Shown here piece by piece: positions 25,361-34,534 of a stretch of DNA of 64,000 nucleotides. The notes under the pieces were generated by a model, which made no database searches, had not been told where the DNA came from, and worked only from the letters and a program-made list of their open reading frames with translations. The position numbers were made by a program, and so were the translations under genes. Origin of the DNA: Pirellulales bacterium (GTDB lineage Bacteria > Planctomycetota > Planctomycetia > Pirellulales > Lacipirellulaceae); contig JAHBXQ010000003.1 in NCBI GenBank assembly GCA_019636345.1, forward strand, positions 682,001-746,000, read 5' to 3'. Within the stretch, counting starts at the first letter, position 1. Each line of letters begins with the position of its first letter.

Positions 25361-26326
25361 CTACGCGCGACGACGACGAATCGCCCCCAAGGCGGCGATC
25401 GCCAGTCCGCTCAGGACGACCGTGCTCGGCTCGGGGATCTGGGTGACGGTCACGTTGTCGATCAGCGTCACGTTCAGCAGCGTGTCGTTCGGGTCGTTCG
25501 ACGAACCGGCGTTGGTGTCGGAGTGGCCGAACAAAATGTTGCCGCCGCCGAGGGTCAGCCCCGCCATCGGGACCACGGCGATCGGCAGGCCGTCGACGGT
25601 CCAGGTCGCGTTTCCGCCGCTGACTTCGATGACGACTCGTCGCCACGTGAAGCTGATTTCGCCCGGGTCGGTCGAACCGGTTTGGCCCGGGAACAGGGCG
25701 ACTTGAGCGGCGGGCGCTGAGTTGGAGGGGAACGCCGTTTGGTAGTACGCGTTCGACTCGTTGATGGCGCCGCCGGGCGCCTGATAGACGGCGTTGCCGG
25801 ACGCGTAGGAAGTCGGGGCCGCCGAGCTGTACGCCCGATAGTCCGATGCGCTTCCGCCGTCGAGGGTCGCGGCAAAGGCGACGCTTTCTTTGACCGCGGC
25901 GCCGGCCCAGAAAGGGACGGTCCCCGCGGTGCCGATGCCGAAGGTCGACAGTTGCGTGGTGCCGTTGCCGCCGGGGCCCACCGGGCCGACGTAGTTCTGC
26001 CACAGGTCGAACTCGACCCGGTACTGGCCGGCGAAAGATTGCCCGGTCGGCGAAACGCTAAACCCGCTGAAGACGCCGCCGGTATTGTTGGCGGTCATCT
26101 TGAGCCCGCGGGTCGAGGCGCCCCCAGGGGCTGCGGGGACGCCGATCGCCGAGTAGTCGTAGTGGAAATCGACCAGAATGTCCGACAGGGCCGGGTCGTT
26201 CACCGTCCAGTTGGCCGTGTCGTCGACGTCAAAGTCTTGAGTATACAAGACGGTCGCCCGGCCGGTCGCGGCCAGGGAGACCGCCAGCGCCGCGGCGCCG
26301 ACGGAGGTCAGAAGGGATCGTTTCAT
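25361..26326 (-). CDS. Secreted PEP-CTERM protein without dockerin
   Basis: The 321-residue product has a signal peptide (MKRSLLTSVGAAALAVSLAA). The mature part begins with VLYTQDFDVDDTANWTVNDP, closely matching the neighbour's ILYSQDFDADDTANWTVNDG. FSGFSVSPTGQSFAGQYRVE also has a near-identical counterpart there, so the two genes are paralogues, probably with a lectin or laminin-G-like beta-sandwich. It ends in IPEPSTVVLSGLAIAALGA plus IRRRRA, a PEP-CTERM signal. Unlike the paralogue it has no dockerin. Hairpin terminators on both sides suggest a monocistronic unit. Ligand and function unknown. Confidence 0.87.
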   Translation of the reverse strand: MKRSLLTSVGAAALAVSLAATGRATVLYTQDFDVDDTANWTVNDPALSDILVDFHYDYSAIGVPAAPGGASTRGLKMTANNTGGVFSGFSVSPTGQSFAGQYRVEFDLWQNYVGPVGPGGNGTTQLSTFGIGTAGTVPFWAGAAVKESVAFAATLDGGSASDYRAYSSAAPTSYASGNAVYQAPGGAINESNAYYQTAFPSNSAPAAQVALFPGQTGSTDPGEISFTWRRVVIEVSGGNATWTVDGLPIAVVPMAGLTLGGGNILFGHSDTNAGSSNDPNDTLLNVTLIDNVTVTQIPEPSTVVLSGLAIAALGAIRRRRA

Positions 26327-26387
26327 GAGGCAGGTCCTTTCGAATCAATGGGGCAGGACAAAGCGGCAGAGGACGAAGAAGAAATGA

Positions 26388-26415
26388 GGCGGAGGGACGC
26401 GTGACTCCCTCCGCC
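26388..26415 (-). terminator. Hairpin terminator
   Basis: GGCGGAGGGA (26388-26397) pairs with TCCCTCCGCC (26406-26415) around an 8-base loop. It starts 8 bases after the stop codon of the minus-strand gene at 26423 and is followed by a T-rich TCATTTCTTCTTC. Confidence 0.8.
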
Positions 26416-26422
26416 CGAGCGT

Positions 26423-27700
26423 TTACTTGCGGCGACGAACGGCGGACAAGCCGGCCAAGGCGAGGCCCGCGAGGACGACCGAGGCCGGTTCCGGCACGGC
26501 GGCGACGACGGCTGCGGCGTTCGGATTCGTGCCGTACTGGGCTGTCCAGACGGCCAGATCGGCGGCGTTGACGTTGCCGTCACCGGTGGCGTCGCCGTCC
26601 GTACGATCGGCGGTGCCGTCGGAGATGCCGTTGTTGCGTTGCCAGACGAGGAAGTCGGAGCCGTCGACCAGATCGTTCGGCACGAAGTCGGCGTTGTCGG
26701 CAGCCGCCGAGAGGGCTTCCACGACGATGTTGTCGAACAGCGTGAACTGGACGTGCTTGAAATTCGGGTCGGTAGAAAGCCCAGCGTTGATGTCACCCTG
26801 ACCGAACAGGATGTTCGTGCCGCCGGTCGGTACGGCTATGTTGGTGATGTCGACGGAGATCAGGTCGATGCCGCTGACAGTCCACGTGATAAGGTTGCCG
26901 ACCTTCGAGATCTGCACTTCATGCCACTCGAAGCCAAGGGTTCCGGCGGCAGTGGTTCCGTACTGCGTGTCGCCCAGGGGGTCGCCGTCGATTACGGCCG
27001 CGGTTTGAGCCGCGGGGACCGTGGCGCCGCCAAAGTTGTCGGCGTAGAGCGCGGCCGTGTTGTTTCGGCTTCCTGCGAAGTACGTTGCGTGCATGTCGAT
27101 GTCTTCATTCGGCGCCAGGGGCGGAATCTGATAGCTGATAAGCCGCTCCACGGAGTAAGCCCGGTAGTCGGCCCCGGAACCGCCGTCAGGAGTCGCCGCG
27201 AAGAAGACGCCGTCGCCGGCGCCGGCGTAATTCGCCACATTGCCCGAGGACATGATTCCCATGATCGACAGCGTCGAGGAACCGTTCGCGCCGCTGGCGA
27301 CGCCTCCTGTTCCCCCGCCTGGATTGGCGGCGTCGAAGGCTCCGATGTAGTTGGCCCACATGTCGAACTTCACGACATAGTCGCCCGTAAAGCTTTGCCC
27401 GGTGGGCGAGACGGAGAAGCCGCCGAAGACCCCGACGTTGTCCATCAACGGACCAAAGATGTTGGCGGCCAAGCGCATGCCCCGGGTCGAACCGCTCGAG
27501 TTCGGCGCCGAGGGGATTCCCACCGTGCTGTAGTCGAAGAAGAAGTCGGCGTATTCGTCGGTCGGGCCGTCGTTGACGGTCCAGTTGGCCGTGTCGTCCG
27601 CGTCGAAGTCTTGCGAGTACAGGATTTGGGCTTCGACAGGGGCGACCAAAGCAATCGCCAGAATGAGCGTGAACGCCCTAAACGCAAACTTCAAGACCAT
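26423..27700 (-). CDS. Secreted dockerin/PEP-CTERM protein, paralogue of the next gene
   Basis: The ATG at 27700 gives a good signal peptide (MVLKFAFRAFTLILAIALVA) and has AGGGAAGA a few bases upstream; a longer frame to 27757 is unlikely. The 425-residue product shares its sandwich domain with the protein at 25361-26326. It adds two dockerin-like loops at about 340-400 (DFVPNDLVDGSDFLVWQRN and DGDATGDGNVNAADLAVWT) before VPEPASVVLAGLALAGL and a short basic end. Export, exosortase processing and anchoring follow from the PEP-CTERM signal. The dockerin's binding partner is not known in planctomycetes. Function otherwise unknown. Confidence 0.88.
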   Translation of the reverse strand: MVLKFAFRAFTLILAIALVAPVEAQILYSQDFDADDTANWTVNDGPTDEYADFFFDYSTVGIPSAPNSSGSTRGMRLAANIFGPLMDNVGVFGGFSVSPTGQSFTGDYVVKFDMWANYIGAFDAANPGGGTGGVASGANGSSTLSIMGIMSSGNVANYAGAGDGVFFAATPDGGSGADYRAYSVERLISYQIPPLAPNEDIDMHATYFAGSRNNTAALYADNFGGATVPAAQTAAVIDGDPLGDTQYGTTAAGTLGFEWHEVQISKVGNLITWTVSGIDLISVDITNIAVPTGGTNILFGQGDINAGLSTDPNFKHVQFTLFDNIVVEALSAAADNADFVPNDLVDGSDFLVWQRNNGISDGTADRTDGDATGDGNVNAADLAVWTAQYGTNPNAAAVVAAVPEPASVVLAGLALAGLSAVRRRK

Positions 27701-28104
27701 TGTTTCTTCCCTTGTTGACAGACAGAGGCGCGTGGGAACGGTGCGGCGATGACGCACGGGCGCGAAGAGACAAGGTCGGATGGCCGGCCCGGTCGCTTCA
27801 CACGAACCGCCGCCATCGGTCCGTCCTGCCCGGAAATACCGCGCAGGTCGTTGTCGCCCGTATATTCCTCATGCTAACGAGGCATGCCGGAATTGCGAAA
27901 CAAATTCAGCGCATGGTTTTCATGGTTTTGCGCAGCGAGGGGGAGCGAATTCGTCGCCGCTGCGCGATATCGCCCACCTCGCACCGGATGAGGCGCCGGC
28001 ACGACTCGCGGCCGGTCGGCGACTCGCCGCGAGCAGCGTGCGCAACGCCCCCATGGGCGGCTCATTCAGGCTGATCTGGCCGCGAGGGACGAGACGGCGG
28101 CCCC
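27701..28104. other. Intergenic region
   Basis: These 404 bases lie between the amidase stop and the start of a PEP-CTERM gene, both on the minus strand. TGCGCA occurs at 27929-27934 (in TTTTGCGCA) and 28039-28044. I see no gene and no clear terminator. Confidence 0.45.
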
Positions 28105-31100
28105 TTAGCGCCGCCGGAGACCGCTGGCGTTCAGCCCGGCGAACGCCGCGTCGAGCATCTCGGAGAGGCCCTCGGCCACGGCGCCGGAGGACTGCTCGCG
28201 GAGACGCGGGGCGTTCTGCTCGCTCGCCAAGATTGCGCGAAGCCGCAGCGATTCTGCGACCGTCTCGGCCGGGACACGGCCCGACGGTCTGGCGAGTGAA
28301 CCTTGCGCCAGTCGGCCGCTCGTCGAGGCGATTCGGCCAAGGCTTATCCCCGGCGTTGTCGCCGGCTGCAGCAGTTGGTCGACGCGGTAAGCGATCGCGG
28401 CAGGGTCGCCCGGCACGTCGTCGGCCGACACGGCAACGACCGTGGCGGCTGCGACCGGGACCGCGGCGACCTCGGCCGTGGCCGAGACGAGCATGCCGCC
28501 CCCGGGGGGGCCGCCGAACTGATTGTGCCAGACGGCCAAGTCGGCGGCGTCGACCGCTCCGTCGCCGTTGGCGTCGCCGTCGGCGAGGCTCGCCCCGGAG
28601 GACGCCCCGAAGCCGCGCTGCCACGCCAGGAAGTCGGAGCCGTCGACGAAGTTGTCGCCGTTGAAATCGCCGTTCTCGTCGGGGAGCGGGGCGAGCACGA
28701 TCCGCACTGCGTCGGCGATGACGACCGAGCCGCCGGTGCTCGTGGCGGCGTTGAGCGTGATCGAGCGCACCCCCGGCTGGAAGACGAACGAGCCCAGCGA
28801 CACCCACACGGCGTCGTTGACGGTTTGATTGGTCGAGGCGACGACGATCCCGGCGCCGGTGTCGACGTCGTAGGTTGTGTTCACGGCCCGATTGCCGCCG
28901 GTGCGGTATTGGACGAAGACCTCGCCGAGCGCCTCGACGGGCGCTTGGAACGACCACGTGGCGGTCGCGGCCGACCCGGCGGCGACGAATCGGTACGTCG
29001 AGCCGTTGTAACCGGTCCCGGCGGCGGTGCTCCACGAGCCGGTCTCGACGTAGGCCGGGCTCCCTTGGTCGTTGTCGACGATCGTCTCGGAGCCGGAAAA
29101 TTCGAGGTTGAACCCGAAGTAATCGACGATCGCCGTCATGATCGCGACGCGCTGATCGCGGTCGACGATCGTCTCGAACGGGAAGCCGAACATGACGACC
29201 TGCTCGCCGAGGCCGCCCGTGTATTGGATGCCCGCGGTCCCGCCGGTGGAGTAGGTGAAGGCCGCGGTCGCTCCCCCCAGCGGGGCGATCACGTCGGGGA
29301 AGTCGACGTTGTAGAACAGGTTGCCGTTGTCGAACTGGGCGGCGAGACCGGCGAAGATCGACCCCGTGGCGCCGGTGACGCTGTAGGAGTTGGCGTCGTC
29401 CGCCACGAAGTCGGCGCGGAGGACGTTGTTGTAGAACGTCCGGCCGTTGTTGAGTTGGTCGAGATCCCAGCCGATTTCGGAGCCCGAGACGAACAGCTTG
29501 CCGCCGCCGGCCAAGTAGGCCGACACGGCCGCCTGCTCGGCGGCGTTGAAGGTCGCGTCGGCCGAGGATTCCTCGCCCAGGAACCAGACGACGGCGTCGT
29601 AATTGGCCAGGCTGACGGCCCCGGCGATGATCGCTTCGTTCTGCACCGCGTCGATGTTGGTCCGGGCGCCGGTCGAGGCGATCGCGTCGGCGATCTGGGT
29701 GACGTAGTCGAACGTGTTGTTGTAGCGCACGCGGACGCGGTCGGTGAGGCCGTCGCCGGTGAAGGCGTAGGGGTAGCGCTCGTTCGTGGTGCGGTCGTAC
29801 CGGTCGAAGCCGTCGACGATCAGCAACCGTTTGGCGCCGACCTGGACCTGGGCGCTGGTTACCGCACTGCGGGGCGACTCGCCGCCGGCGTTCACCCCGA
29901 CGACCTTGAAGTAGTAGGGCGCCTCGTCGAGATGCTCGGCGGCGAACGCGTACGTGTTCCCCGCGCCGGCCGGGACCTCGACGTAGCCCAGATACCCGTG
30001 CCCGTCGCGGGAGACGTAGACGCGGTACGCCGTGGGCGTGCCGCCGAGCACGCCCGTGGGGCCCGGGGTCCAGGAGACCTGGATGCCGCCGTCGACCGCG
30101 CCGATCGCTCGGACGTCGACCGGCTGGGAGGGTTGGCTGACCGGGGTCCCCAAGTTGCCGAAGTTCTGGAAGTACTCGAGCACCGCTTCGTAGGTCGAAC
30201 GGGCCAGTTGCTCGCGGACCTTGGGGTCGCGCATCAGCTCGGCGTCCTGCTGCTGATCGTGAAAGGCGGTCTCGATGATGGTCATGTCCATCTCGGCCGA
30301 GAGACCGGCGTTGATCTCGCCGAAATTGATGCCGTTGTAGGTGTGAGTGGTTCGGTTGCTCCAGTCGTGCTCGAACATGCCGTTCAAGGCCTGCATGTCC
30401 TGGTTGATCTGCCGACCCGTGTACAGCGCCAGAGCCTCCTGATTGGGCGTGCGCTGCGAGGCGCTGTTGGCGTAGAGCCCGACGGCGCCGCGCCCCCCGG
30501 AGGCGTTCGAGTGGAAACTGATATAAACGCTCGTGCCGAACGGATTGGCGTTGGCGTTCATGTGCTCGGCCATCCTGCGCGGTGCCGAGACGTTGCTCGT
30601 GCCCAGGACGGTCGAGGGATTGTTCCCCTGGCCGATGGACCGCCAGAGCCACATGAGCGAGTTTTCGTCCTCGCGGGGATAGCCGGAGATCTGGCTGTTG
30701 GGGCCGGCGGGCATGTCCCCCATGCCGTTGCCGAAGCGGATCGCGTCGGCGATGATCACCGACCCGCCGGCGGTCGATTGGTTGCTGATGACGACCGAGC
30801 CGCTCGTGCCGGCGTCGAAGTGGTAGGTCCCCAGGTAGACCCACCCCTTGCCGACCTTGCGGTGATCGACGCGAATCTCGGTCACCCCGCCGGCGCTGTC
30901 GTGGATGCGGTACAACTGGTTCGTGCGGTCGGTTCCGTCGCGGACCCAGGTGTACACCGGGTAGTAGCCCGCCTCGGGGATGTTCGGGCGATACGTGGCG
31001 GTCGCCGTCTCGGTCGCCGCGATCGACGCGAACCGGTACGGCACGGCGTCGGCCACGGCGCCGTAGTCCTCGTCGTAGAAGATCGTGCTGGAGCTGTTGC

Positions 31101-31530
31101 TCCACGCTCCGGCGAAGGTCACGCCGGGCGAGTCGTTGTCGAGCACCACTTCGTTGAGCTGATGCCCCACGGGACGCATCGGCACGACGGTCGCTCCGGC
31201 TCGCAGCAGGAAGTCGGCGAAGAACGACATCTGGTCCTGATTGCCGAAGTCCTCGACGATCTCGAAGTTGTCGCCCCGGTCGGTGGCCCAGCGGTTGAGC
31301 GTGGTGTTCCACTGCCAGCCGTGACCGGCGGAGGTGTAGACGATCTTCCCGGCAAGCTGCCCCGCAGGCGAGGCGATTTCGAGTCCGGGGATGTCTCCGG
31401 CGAGCAGTATCCGCGGTTCGAGCAACTCGAACCGGCGCACCTTCGGCCGGGGCAGGCCGCATTTGCGATCCCCGCGGAGAGCGAGCGACGCGCGCAGGGA
31501 ATCAACCGCCGATCGACCGAAGCGTGCCAT
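28105..31530 (-). CDS. Giant surface N-acetylmuramoyl-L-alanine amidase (Amidase_3) with golvesin-like and dockerin domains
   Basis: The 1141-residue product starts with a LEPR motif (RRFELLEPRILLAG, about 33-46), the planctomycete surface-protein leader. The Amidase_3 zinc site is split. GHGW (H70) is near the N-terminus. A golvesin-like beta-sandwich (about 125-270, ADAIRFGNG at its end) is inserted. The fold then resumes with SFHSNAS (H340) and IIETAFHD (catalytic Glu about 420). Next come a fibronectin III-like domain (about 465-560), a ThuA/flavodoxin-like domain (LLIVDGFDRYDR onward), a second golvesin-like domain and a dockerin pair (DFNGDNFVDGSDFLAWQRG). The enzyme would cut stem peptides from MurNAc outside the cell. 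ATG 31530 is chosen because the LEPR leader follows; a TTG at 31662 is less likely. Confidence 0.88.
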   Translation of the reverse strand: MARFGRSAVDSLRASLALRGDRKCGLPRPKVRRFELLEPRILLAGDIPGLEIASPAGQLAGKIVYTSAGHGWQWNTTLNRWATDRGDNFEIVEDFGNQDQMSFFADFLLRAGATVVPMRPVGHQLNEVVLDNDSPGVTFAGAWSNSSSTIFYDEDYGAVADAVPYRFASIAATETATATYRPNIPEAGYYPVYTWVRDGTDRTNQLYRIHDSAGGVTEIRVDHRKVGKGWVYLGTYHFDAGTSGSVVISNQSTAGGSVIIADAIRFGNGMGDMPAGPNSQISGYPREDENSLMWLWRSIGQGNNPSTVLGTSNVSAPRRMAEHMNANANPFGTSVYISFHSNASGGRGAVGLYANSASQRTPNQEALALYTGRQINQDMQALNGMFEHDWSNRTTHTYNGINFGEINAGLSAEMDMTIIETAFHDQQQDAELMRDPKVREQLARSTYEAVLEYFQNFGNLGTPVSQPSQPVDVRAIGAVDGGIQVSWTPGPTGVLGGTPTAYRVYVSRDGHGYLGYVEVPAGAGNTYAFAAEHLDEAPYYFKVVGVNAGGESPRSAVTSAQVQVGAKRLLIVDGFDRYDRTTNERYPYAFTGDGLTDRVRVRYNNTFDYVTQIADAIASTGARTNIDAVQNEAIIAGAVSLANYDAVVWFLGEESSADATFNAAEQAAVSAYLAGGGKLFVSGSEIGWDLDQLNNGRTFYNNVLRADFVADDANSYSVTGATGSIFAGLAAQFDNGNLFYNVDFPDVIAPLGGATAAFTYSTGGTAGIQYTGGLGEQVVMFGFPFETIVDRDQRVAIMTAIVDYFGFNLEFSGSETIVDNDQGSPAYVETGSWSTAAGTGYNGSTYRFVAAGSAATATWSFQAPVEALGEVFVQYRTGGNRAVNTTYDVDTGAGIVVASTNQTVNDAVWVSLGSFVFQPGVRSITLNAATSTGGSVVIADAVRIVLAPLPDENGDFNGDNFVDGSDFLAWQRGFGASSGASLADGDANGDGAVDAADLAVWHNQFGGPPGGGMLVSATAEVAAVPVAAATVVAVSADDVPGDPAAIAYRVDQLLQPATTPGISLGRIASTSGRLAQGSLARPSGRVPAETVAESLRLRAILASEQNAPRLREQSSGAVAEGLSEMLDAAFAGLNASGLRRR

Positions 31531-31782
31531 GAGAAGCCTGTTCCGAGGGCGTCCAAGGGGCGCAGAGAAATGCCGCTCGCCCTCTTGCCATTCTAGTTGG
31601 GAGGCCCGATTCGGAAACAACTTGGACCGGGCCATGCGCGGAGGCCGGAGAATTGTGCGCAAATCCGCGAGGGATCCATGAGCGGCCGGCGCTAGCCGCC
31701 GATGAAATGCGAGGACGGACCCCTGGGAGTTCGACTCGCTCGTGCTGCGTCGGGAGCGAGCGCTCGCCGCTCATGAGGGCGC
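31531..31782. other. Intergenic region upstream of the amidase gene
   Basis: These 252 bases hold the amidase upstream region. On the minus strand TTTGCGCACAATT spans TGCGCA at 31656-31661, about 126 bases before the start codon. No gene seen. Confidence 0.4.
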
Positions 31783-32451
31783 TCAAGGGGCGCCGTCGAG
31801 CCGCGCCACGTAGATCCGTTTGCGATCGAGTTTTCCCTGGCGGCCCGGGGCGTCGGCGAAGTGCTCGACCCGATCGCCCACGCCGTCGGTCAGTTTCTGC
31901 GAGCTGCGGTACTTGAGCCCGACGATCGCGTCGCGAGCGCGAACGAGCTCCACCAGCACGACGCTGTGCCCCGACTTGTCGGTCCGCCACAGTTGCACAA
32001 AATCCCCGGGGCGGGCGTCGGCGAGTCGCACCTCGCGGCCGATTCCCAGTCGCTTGACCGCCAGGGCGCACTGCTTCTCCCCCGCATCCTCGGCGGCGCC
32101 GTACCACTCGCGTTGGAACTGCTTCACCTGGGCGAAGCTCTTGTCGCGCAGCAACCCGCGGCGCTCGAGCGTTTCCATCGCCACGGCGAAGGTGAACCCG
32201 CTGCAGTACGTCCCCCGCGGCTGCTTTTCCAGCACGATTTGGCCGGCGTGGCGAATGGTGCGCGGGACGCCGGTCGAGTCCTTCCACACGTAACCGCCGC
32301 CGTCGGGGATCGAATTGGCGACGACAAGTTCCATCGGCTCGCGCGGCTCGGTACGATCGGAGGCACGCGCCGCCGGAACGTTCGCGGCGCCGTACGCGAC
32401 CAGCAGGGCGATCCACGGCCGACGAACGGAGCAAGCGAGCATGGTCATCAC
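31783..32451 (-). CDS. Secreted papain-fold (NlpC/CHAP-like) cysteine peptidase candidate
   Basis: The 222-residue product has a signal peptide (hydrophobic about 13-29, ending in AARA). No database family is certain, but TYCSGFTFAV (C83) at the start of a helix and SGHSVVLVELV (H162) in a following strand, after ARPGDFVQLW, are the Cys-helix and His-strand arrangement of NlpC/P60 and CHAP enzymes. GDFV before the His strand is typical of those families. A role in cleaving peptidoglycan peptides or amides is therefore plausible and suits the neighbouring amidase. Several ATG codons cluster at the start (32451, 32448, 32442). The gene is divergent from gamma-glutamyltransferase. Confidence 0.7.
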   Translation of the reverse strand: MMTMLACSVRRPWIALLVAYGAANVPAARASDRTEPREPMELVVANSIPDGGGYVWKDSTGVPRTIRHAGQIVLEKQPRGTYCSGFTFAVAMETLERRGLLRDKSFAQVKQFQREWYGAAEDAGEKQCALAVKRLGIGREVRLADARPGDFVQLWRTDKSGHSVVLVELVRARDAIVGLKYRSSQKLTDGVGDRVEHFADAPGRQGKLDRKRIYVARLDGAP

Positions 32452-32548
32452 CCACGACGCGACGAGCGAACCCAGAACGACGCCGGGCGATCCGCGATCG
32501 ACCGGCCTTCAGGCAAACGCTCAGTGTAGCAACCCGCGCGGACCGGGC

Positions 32549-34288
32549 GTGCGCCATCCGGGGGTTGCGCTGCGATCCGACCGCAGCCGCTCGCGTCAGA
32601 CCGGCGCCATTCTGATCGTCCTTGCCGTCTGTGCGCCGCTTGGGGCGCGGGGGGGCGAAGCGCAGTGCGTCGTCGCCACGGTCAACGCGCTAGCCACCGA
32701 CGCGGGGCTCGCCGCGTTCCAGCGCGGGGGCAATGCGGTCGACGCCGCGGTCGCCGCCGCCGTGACGCTCGGGGTCGTCGACGGGTACAACTCGGGGCTC
32801 GGGGGCGGGTGCTTCGTCCTCATCCGAACCGCCGACGGCCGGCTGGCCGCGATCGACGGGCGCGAGAAGGCTCCCGCCGCGGCCGCCGCCGACATGTTCC
32901 TCCGCGACGGCCAGGCCGACACGAATCTCAGCCAGACCGGCCCGCTGGCGAGCGGCGTTCCAGGGGCGCTGGCCGCGTACGAGTTGGCCCTGGCGAAGCA
33001 CGGCCGGCTGCCGCTGGCCGACGCGCTGCTCCCCGCCGCCGAGATCGCCGAGACCGGCTTCGCCGTTCCCGCGGCGTACGCCCGGAATCTGCGTTCGCTG
33101 CGCCGGACGCTGGCCCGGTTCCCCGGCAGTCGGGCCGCGCTGCTCAAGCCGGACGGCTCGCCCTATGCCGAGGGGGAGACGCTGCGGCAGCCCGATCTGG
33201 CGCGCTCGTACCGCAGCATCGCCGAGCACGGCAGCGCGTGGTTCTACCGGGGCGAGTTCGCCCGGCAGGTCGGCGCGTGGATGGCCGCCAACGGCGGGAT
33301 CATGACCGCCGAGGACTTTGCCGCGTACGAGGCGGTCGAGCGCGAGCCGCTGGCGACCGCTTACAGGGATTACACGATTGTCGGGTTTCCGCCCCCCAGT
33401 TCGGGCGGGGTGCATGTGGCGCAGATCCTCAACATGCTCGAATCGTTCGATCTGGCCGCCGAGCAGCGCCGCGACCCGGTCGCGGCGACTCACCTGATCG
33501 CCGAGGCGATGAAGCTGGCGTTCGCCGATCGGGCGCACTGGCTCGGGGACGCCGACTTCGTGCCGGTCCCCCGTGGGCTGATCGACCAGGACTACGCCGA
33601 CCGCTTGGCCGCGCGGATCGACCCGGCTCGGGCGACCCCGGTGGCCTCGCACGGCGAGCCGCCGCGGGCGGCGTACGACACGTTCGGCCGGCACACCACG
33701 CACGTCGCGGCAGCCGACAGCGCCGGCAACTGGGTCGCGATCACGGCCACGGTGAACACCACGTTCGGCTCGAAGGTGATCGTCCCCGGCACGGGGATCG
33801 TGCTGAACAACGAGATGGACGACTTCTCGGCCCAGCCGGGCGTGCCGAACGCATTCGGCCTGCTCGGCGCCGAGAACAACGCCGTGGCGCCGGGCAAGCG
33901 GCCTCTGTCGAGCATGAGCCCGACGATCGTGCTCCAGGGGGACCGGCCCGTGCTGGCCGTCGGGGCCGCAGGGGGGCCGAAGATCATCACGCAGGTCCTG
34001 CTGACGATCGTCCGCCGGCTCGATTTCGGCGAGTCGCTCGATCAGGCGATCGCCGGCCCGCGGTTCCATCACCAGTGGCAGCCCGACGAGCTGGTCGTCG
34101 AGGAGGCGTTGCCGACGGAGTTCAAGACGCAGTTGGAGTCGTTAGGGCATAAACTGCAAGTGATCGACAAGGGGGGCGTCACGCAAGCGGTCGAAATCGA
34201 CGCCGCGGGAAACCTGCACGGCGTGCACGACCCGCGCGTCCCGGGAAAGGCGGCGACGGCGCGGCGCGAGGCGCCGAGCGACCCGTAG
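32549..34288 (+). CDS. ggt: Gamma-glutamyltransferase
   Basis: The enzyme transfers or hydrolyses gamma-glutamyl groups and matures by self-cleavage. Signatures include AFQRGGNAVDAAVAAAVTLG, NSGLGGGCFVLIR, the autocatalytic threonine in GRHTTHVAAAD (about T383), LNNEMDDFS and LSSMSPTIV. AAGGPKIITQVLL completes the family pattern. A hydrophobic segment (GAILIVLAVCAPLGA) acts as signal peptide, so it is probably periplasmic. The start is unsure. GTG 32549 is used (579 residues) because the frame upstream overlaps the divergent gene; TTG 32565 and ATG 32441 are alternatives. Glutathione is the classic substrate, but D-gamma-glutamyl peptides from peptidoglycan are possible in this setting. Confidence 0.9.
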   Translation: MRHPGVALRSDRSRSRQTGAILIVLAVCAPLGARGGEAQCVVATVNALATDAGLAAFQRGGNAVDAAVAAAVTLGVVDGYNSGLGGGCFVLIRTADGRLAAIDGREKAPAAAAADMFLRDGQADTNLSQTGPLASGVPGALAAYELALAKHGRLPLADALLPAAEIAETGFAVPAAYARNLRSLRRTLARFPGSRAALLKPDGSPYAEGETLRQPDLARSYRSIAEHGSAWFYRGEFARQVGAWMAANGGIMTAEDFAAYEAVEREPLATAYRDYTIVGFPPPSSGGVHVAQILNMLESFDLAAEQRRDPVAATHLIAEAMKLAFADRAHWLGDADFVPVPRGLIDQDYADRLAARIDPARATPVASHGEPPRAAYDTFGRHTTHVAAADSAGNWVAITATVNTTFGSKVIVPGTGIVLNNEMDDFSAQPGVPNAFGLLGAENNAVAPGKRPLSSMSPTIVLQGDRPVLAVGAAGGPKIITQVLLTIVRRLDFGESLDQAIAGPRFHHQWQPDELVVEEALPTEFKTQLESLGHKLQVIDKGGVTQAVEIDAAGNLHGVHDPRVPGKAATARREAPSDP

Positions 34289-34327
34289 CCCGCATCTCGG
34301 CGGGGGGGCCGAGCCCGCCGCCGACCG

Positions 34328-34376
34328 CGTCCACGGAAGCGGCCTGAACGGCCGGCCGCAGCCGCTTCCGTGGACG
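34328..34376 (+). terminator. Perfect 16-bp hairpin after gamma-glutamyltransferase
   Basis: CGTCCACGGAAGCGGC (34328-34343) pairs perfectly with GCCGCTTCCGTGGACG (34361-34376). It lies 40 bases after the ggt stop and upstream of the methyltransferase. There is no U-tract, so it could be a terminator or a transcript-stabilising structure. Confidence 0.55.
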
Positions 34377-34534
34377 GCGCCGCAGGTTCGGAACGCCGGC
34401 ATCGCCGCCCGACGCGATTCGAGATCGACCAATCCCTGCTCCGGGCGAGTTTGTTGGGAATCGCGCGGCAGGCGCGTCACAATGACCGGGCAGCGACGCT
34501 CTTAGGGGAAGCCCCCCTTGCACGGAGACAGCCG

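Noticed and set aside
28303-31596. Plus-strand open frame of about 1100 codons opposite the amidase
   Set aside because: Its composition is repetitive (Arg, Gly, Val) with no recognisable domain; the minus strand carries intact amidase motifs.
34328-34376. Hairpin as an insertion-sequence terminal repeat
   Set aside because: Both arms are 17 bases apart with no gene between them, so it is a single hairpin rather than element ends.
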